Origin: Stictocephala bisonia
Taxonomy: Eukaryota; Arthropoda; Insecta; Hemiptera; Membracidae
NCBI GenBank assembly: GCA_035578905.1
Contig: JAQJVL010000001.1
Coordinates: 1,214,501-1,278,500 of the forward strand
Direction of reading: 5' to 3'
DNA length: 64,000 nt
Notes under the pieces: model-generated
The model's database searches: none
What the model was told of the DNA's origin: nothing
Seen by the model: the letters and a program-made list of their open reading frames with translations, nothing else
Position numbers and translations under genes: made by a program
In this document: positions 61,242-64,000 of the stretch, piece after piece
Position numbering within the stretch: the first letter of the stretch is position 1
Layout of the letters: each line of letters starts with the position of its first letter

Positions 61242-62213
61242 TTACACACAACCGATTAATGCTTTGTATCGGCTATTACCAGCTCCTGAAATAATTTTAG
61301 CTTCTTTTAATTCCTCGATTATGTTTTGAATTTCGTTCCTATAGTTGCCATTTCCGGCCTCAGTCGAAGCTATAATAAGTTTTAGTCTATCACATAATTC
61401 GTTTGGATTGTCCCAATAGGAAATGTCACGTGATCCCAAGTTTTTTAGCCCTTTACCGTACATTTGTTTGGGGAATAATACGGAAATAATGTTTTTATAT
61501 TTTATGGACTTTGTCGGTCGGTTAATGAGATTTTGAGGTAAATAACCTTTTCTATGCGCATTCGTTTTTATCAGTACATCTTTATAAGCGTCCAAATCAT
61601 CTTGTGTGTATACCTTTTCATCGGGTTGCCTTTTAAATAATAATTCGTAAAGGCCTTCGGTTCCTCTGTACTGTACATTGTTCAAGTGAATGTTTCCTTC
61701 GTTGTCAAATTTAAGCAGTTGATTACCCACCATTAATTTATCACCGTCTATATGTGGCCCGTATATGTTGCCCATTTTATTCTTAACACCGGCTTCGTCT
61801 TTTAAAAGTTTTAACATGTATTTTTGTGTTATGGGTGCGTTAAATGTCTCTAAAACGTACTGTGACGCCTCGTGAAACTTTGCGGGACTTTGTATTAATT
61901 GGCTAACTGAGGGTGGAGGGGGAGACGATGTTTCAAACACTTGTGTGTTCCACGATGGTCCTTTAGGCGTTGACATATAGTCTGGCTTAAAATTATCCTG
62001 CTCGTCCACACTGAGGTCCATAGGCTCCTCCTTTGGTTCATTTTTTATATCTGTTCTGTTTCTAAGTTCAGTTAAAATTGGTTTATACTGTTTTTCTAAT
62101 GTTTGTTCGGTATACATGTTACCCAACTTGAAAGCACGATACTTGCGGCGGACAGCATCTTGCAGCTGTATAATTCTTCTCGTAAGAGTTTGATGTTTAC
62201 TGTTTTGCGACAT
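61242..62213 (-). CDS. DUF8207-like conserved adintovirus-associated protein
   Basis: A 323-residue protein of unknown function. Residues 1-60 are basic and predicted helical (paired RR/KR motifs and Gln-rich). Residues 60-110 are a low-complexity Pro/Ser/Glu linker. Residues 120-260 form the conserved core, with the landmarks YGPHIDGDKLMVGN, GTEGLYELLFKRQPDE, YKDVLIKTNAHRKGY and KYKNIISVLFP. These match what I remember of the DUF8207 family, which is widespread in insect genomes and tends to sit beside the same capsid genes; that link is from memory and not checked here. The C-terminus (GSGAGNSRYKAL-like) is flexible. A TATA-like box and an initiator-like site lie 75 and 50 nt upstream. A structural or core/DNA-binding role is possible from its place between ATPase and fibre genes, but this is inference. 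Confidence 0.75.
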   Translation of the reverse strand: MSQNSKHQTLTRRIIQLQDAVRRKYRAFKLGNMYTEQTLEKQYKPILTELRNRTDIKNEPKEEPMDLSVDEQDNFKPDYMSTPKGPSWNTQVFETSSPPPPSVSQLIQSPAKFHEASQYVLETFNAPITQKYMLKLLKDEAGVKNKMGNIYGPHIDGDKLMVGNQLLKFDNEGNIHLNNVQYRGTEGLYELLFKRQPDEKVYTQDDLDAYKDVLIKTNAHRKGYLPQNLINRPTKSIKYKNIISVLFPKQMYGKGLKNLGSRDISYWDNPNELCDRLKLIIASTEAGNGNYRNEIQNIIEELKEAKIISGAGNSRYKALIGCV

Positions 62214-62257
62214 GTTACAAAGTTTGTTCTAGTTGTGGATCACACAGAGGCTTGTCG

Positions 62258-62295
62258 CTAACTGTTGTTGAAAATTAAAGTAGGTCGTATTTATA
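62258..62295 (-). promoter_or_regulatory. Putative core promoter of the DUF8207-like gene
   Basis: TATAAATA at 62288-62295 with ACAGTT (initiator-like) at 62260-62265, about 32 bp downstream, on the minus strand. It lies in the only real gap between ATPase and DUF8207-like genes. Confidence 0.45.
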
Positions 62296-63045
62296 TTACG
62301 AGACTAGAAACTTGTCAAAGCTAACTCTGTATCTCCCTTTATCCAATTCACAGTCGTTACTAATACAGAAAAAACTGTACTTATCTTTCCAAGCTAAAGC
62401 GCATATTTCTCTAAACTTTTCAAAAGTCATGTCCGTATTTACATGATCATTGTAAACATGTTTGAGATTTGTTTCGTCCTGTTTGAATAAAATAATCAAG
62501 TTTGTATTATCTCTTACCAACTGTTTAGGTATCCTACTGTAGGTTTGTCCTATATAAAAGCAATCAATGTTATTATGTCGACCCATGGTAAAGTAGTTGC
62601 GTATATTATCATGTTTTTCACACGCAATGTCGTCAAATATCATAATGGAGTTATTTTTAGCTTCTTTAGGCGGTAAGACTTTAGTATTTTCATCAAATAT
62701 AAAGTATCCAATTTCCTTGGGTAAAACACTTTTTAAAAATTGATACTTGGGTTGATATAGGGACTTTGAGTAAATGTAAACATTTTCGAACCTCAATCCG
62801 TTTGGATCGAACAACATGTTGAAAACAACGTTCGTTTTACCACAATTACTCGGTCCAGCCACTATGCACCTTATGGTGGATGGAAATAATGGTCCATGTT
62901 TAATGTCACTACCTGTGCGTATAGTGTACATGTCAAAGTTTTCGACAGGTAGCTTTGTGTCCTGTTCAATAACACGCATTGTTGAGTTATGAATGAAAGT
63001 GTAAGGGAAGCCTTTATTTATACCAAGTCTTTCTTGTTCACCCAT
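62296..63045 (-). CDS. A32/FtsK-HerA-like DNA-packaging ATPase
   Basis: A 249-residue P-loop ATPase. Walker A is GPSNCGKT at residues 64-71. Walker B is IMIFDD at 134-139. A polar sensor, GQTYSR, follows at about 166-171 after the TMGRHNNIDCFYIG stretch typical of the virus packaging ATPases of poxvirus A32, Polintons and adintoviruses. Its role is ATP-driven translocation of the genome into preformed capsids. The length matches the usual 230-280 residues and the frame is intact. It starts inside the 3' end of the integrase gene (28-nt overlap), which suggests coupled or leaky translation or separate transcripts. 251 bp of mostly intact gene spacing is not left between these genes, consistent with a compact virus genome. 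Confidence 0.92.
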   Translation of the reverse strand: MGEQERLGINKGFPYTFIHNSTMRVIEQDTKLPVENFDMYTIRTGSDIKHGPLFPSTIRCIVAGPSNCGKTNVVFNMLFDPNGLRFENVYIYSKSLYQPKYQFLKSVLPKEIGYFIFDENTKVLPPKEAKNNSIMIFDDIACEKHDNIRNYFTMGRHNNIDCFYIGQTYSRIPKQLVRDNTNLIILFKQDETNLKHVYNDHVNTDMTFEKFREICALAWKDKYSFFCISNDCELDKGRYRVSFDKFLVS

Positions 63046-63947
63046 GTATTGTGTTTACCGTCGTATCCTGCCCATTTAACTAATACTTTGTTTCCTTTTT
63101 TTCTAAGTACTTTTTCAACCAGGTATACATCATCTGTTTTGGATTTTTGTAGCTCTTTTTCGTAGAAACTTCCTTTGATGACGTCACCAGTATGGTCTTT
63201 GAGGAGGTAGGTTGTAGGAATAGTAGTTTGGACTTTGTACACAGTAAATATCTCGTTAGTCCAGTTGGGTAGGTATCCTTTGTCAAAGACTTTTTTATAC
63301 TTACTTATCCTCACCTTGTCGCCTACTTTAAAACGGACCTTTTTATCCACTTTCTTGTATTTTTGTCTATTTTTATTAATGTTTTTTCTTACTATGTTTT
63401 CATTTCTTTTGTTCACATGACTTGGAGCCATGCCAATAGTTTTATGTTTTCTTGTGTTGTATTCTTCCAACAAAGAAGGTAGTATCTTGACCCATTGATA
63501 CTTACCTTGCTCCGTGAACTTTCGCCACATTAATGATTTAAGGCTACGGTTGAACCGCTCTACGATGGACGCCTTCTTATCACTGTAGCTCGAGTAATGG
63601 TTTATACCATATTTTTTCATTAGCTTTGTGAATCCTACGTTGTTGAATTCTTTACCTGCATCTGTTTGTAAATGTTTCATTTTATTGGACTTTAATACGG
63701 GTGTTATGGCTTTAACGATTTCTGGACCAGTCTTATCTTTTAATGGGACAGCAAAGGCGTATTTGGTAAAGCAGTTGATTACTGTGAGAATGTACTTGTA
63801 GCCCTTGTTAAACTTTGAGTATGGTATCATTTCGACCAAGTCAGCTTGGAACAAGTCTTGTATTCCCTTAACTTCTACAGGTCTAGTAGGGAATTTTTTT
63901 CTAACTGGAGCATGTAGCTCCCTTGCTATCTGCTCTCTTACACTCAT
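63018..63947 (-). CDS. Polinton/adintovirus-type DDE integrase with C-terminal chromodomain
   Basis: A 309-residue retroviral-type (rve) integrase that would insert the element's DNA into host chromosomes. The acidic triad is visible: Asp36 in QADLVEM, Asp95 in QTDAGKEF and Glu130 in SIVERFNRS, with 34 residues between the last two. A basic linker (about 180-225) follows, then a small beta-barrel-like stretch. The last ~36 residues (from about 274) read as a chromodomain, with the aromatic pattern VYLVEKVL...VKWAGY....TWV; chromodomains in such integrases are thought to steer integration to marked chromatin. The ATG at 63945-63947 precedes an N-terminus (RELHAPVRKKFP) that I recognise from other insect copies. 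The 3' end overlaps the ATPase start by 28 nt. There are no internal stops, so the copy is young or under selection. The family call is firm; the exact clade is inferred from neighbours. Confidence 0.93.
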   Translation of the reverse strand: MSVREQIARELHAPVRKKFPTRPVEVKGIQDLFQADLVEMIPYSKFNKGYKYILTVINCFTKYAFAVPLKDKTGPEIVKAITPVLKSNKMKHLQTDAGKEFNNVGFTKLMKKYGINHYSSYSDKKASIVERFNRSLKSLMWRKFTEQGKYQWVKILPSLLEEYNTRKHKTIGMAPSHVNKRNENIVRKNINKNRQKYKKVDKKVRFKVGDKVRISKYKKVFDKGYLPNWTNEIFTVYKVQTTIPTTYLLKDHTGDVIKGSFYEKELQKSKTDDVYLVEKVLRKKGNKVLVKWAGYDGKHNTWVNKKDLV

Positions 63948-64000
63948 AGTGGAAGAATGGAAGGGTTTAGGTAAAGTTTAACAATTTATTTGGATTTTTT

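Larger units (their letters stand above)
55381..64000 (-). mobile_element. Endogenous adintovirus / Polinton-type element (cut by right window edge)
   Basis: An ~8.6-kb block holding integrase, packaging ATPase, adenain-like protease, penton and major capsid genes, i.e. the diagnostic Polinton/adintovirus gene set, plus PLA2 and fibre-like genes that point to the adintovirus side. All genes run on the minus strand. G+C is visibly higher than in the flanks. The left limit is placed at the CpG-rich repeats starting near 55381; the true terminal inverted repeat could start anywhere from about 55370 to 56330. The protein-primed DNA polymerase B normally present is not in the window and would lie to the right of 64000 together with the second terminus. 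All but one gene are intact. Confidence 0.88.

Overview
This window looks like repeat-rich, AT-rich arthropod (most likely insect) nuclear DNA. The evidence is (i) short (TTAGG)n/(CCTAA)n blocks, the telomere motif of most insects, (ii) many decayed non-LTR retrotransposons of insect types, a Ty3/gypsy remnant and tRNA-derived SINEs, (iii) several mini- and microsatellites, and (iv) no convincing host protein-coding gene. The species cannot be told from the sequence.

Layout. 1-6.3 kb: AT-rich DNA with a LINE endonuclease fragment (+), a decayed R1-like LINE (-) and a SINE. 6.3-8.1 kb: a 34-bp minisatellite. 8.1-12.2 kb: a second SINE, a GC-rich duplicated patch and otherwise featureless DNA. 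12.2-13.1 kb: an 18-bp minisatellite that stays open in four of six frames. 14.3-14.9 kb: a dispersed repeat with a hairpin, then (CA)n. 20.3-23.35 kb: a LINE whose order is 5'UTR, PHD-type ORF1, endonuclease and truncated RT, and whose 5' end resembles U2 snRNA. 24.5-28.3 kb: telomere-like blocks flanking a LINE RNase H fragment and the 3' end of a gypsy element with polypurine tract and LTR start. 30.4-31.5 kb: microsatellites and a foldback element with a 13-bp target duplication. 34.3 kb: 78-bp tandem repeats. 36.4 kb: a tRNA-derived SINE. 38.2-41.1 kb: two LINE copies in tandem. 41.4-43.1 kb: a frameshifted copy of a transposase-like arthropod repeat protein (-). 46.5-48.2 kb: a second foldback copy and a 109-bp satellite with three-monomer higher-order structure. 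50.2-55.1 kb: 36-bp and ~175-bp repeats, a LINE C-terminal fragment, a hAT-like end and an RT fragment.

55.4-64.0 kb (right edge) is the prize: most of an endogenous adintovirus/Polinton (Maverick)-type DNA virus-transposon, all genes on the minus strand. From right to left it carries a DDE integrase with C-terminal chromodomain, an A32/FtsK-like packaging ATPase, a DUF8207-like protein, a fibre-like protein split by one in-frame TGA, a parvovirus-VP1-like phospholipase A2 protein, an adenain-like cysteine protease, a penton-like minor capsid protein, a double-jelly-roll-type major capsid protein and one small unknown protein. Together they form a near-complete virion module: the integrase inserts the genome, capsid and penton build the shell, the protease matures it, the ATPase packages DNA and the PLA2 probably breaches endosomes. 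Genes overlap or nearly abut, and several have a TATA-like box about 30 bp before a TCAGTT-type initiator. The left end (55.38-56.33 kb) is a CpG-rich, repeat-rich terminal region dense in TATA-like repeats, E2F-, NRF1-, YY1/Pho- and E-box-like motifs. The DNA polymerase B gene expected for this group, and the other terminus, are not in the window and would lie beyond its right edge.
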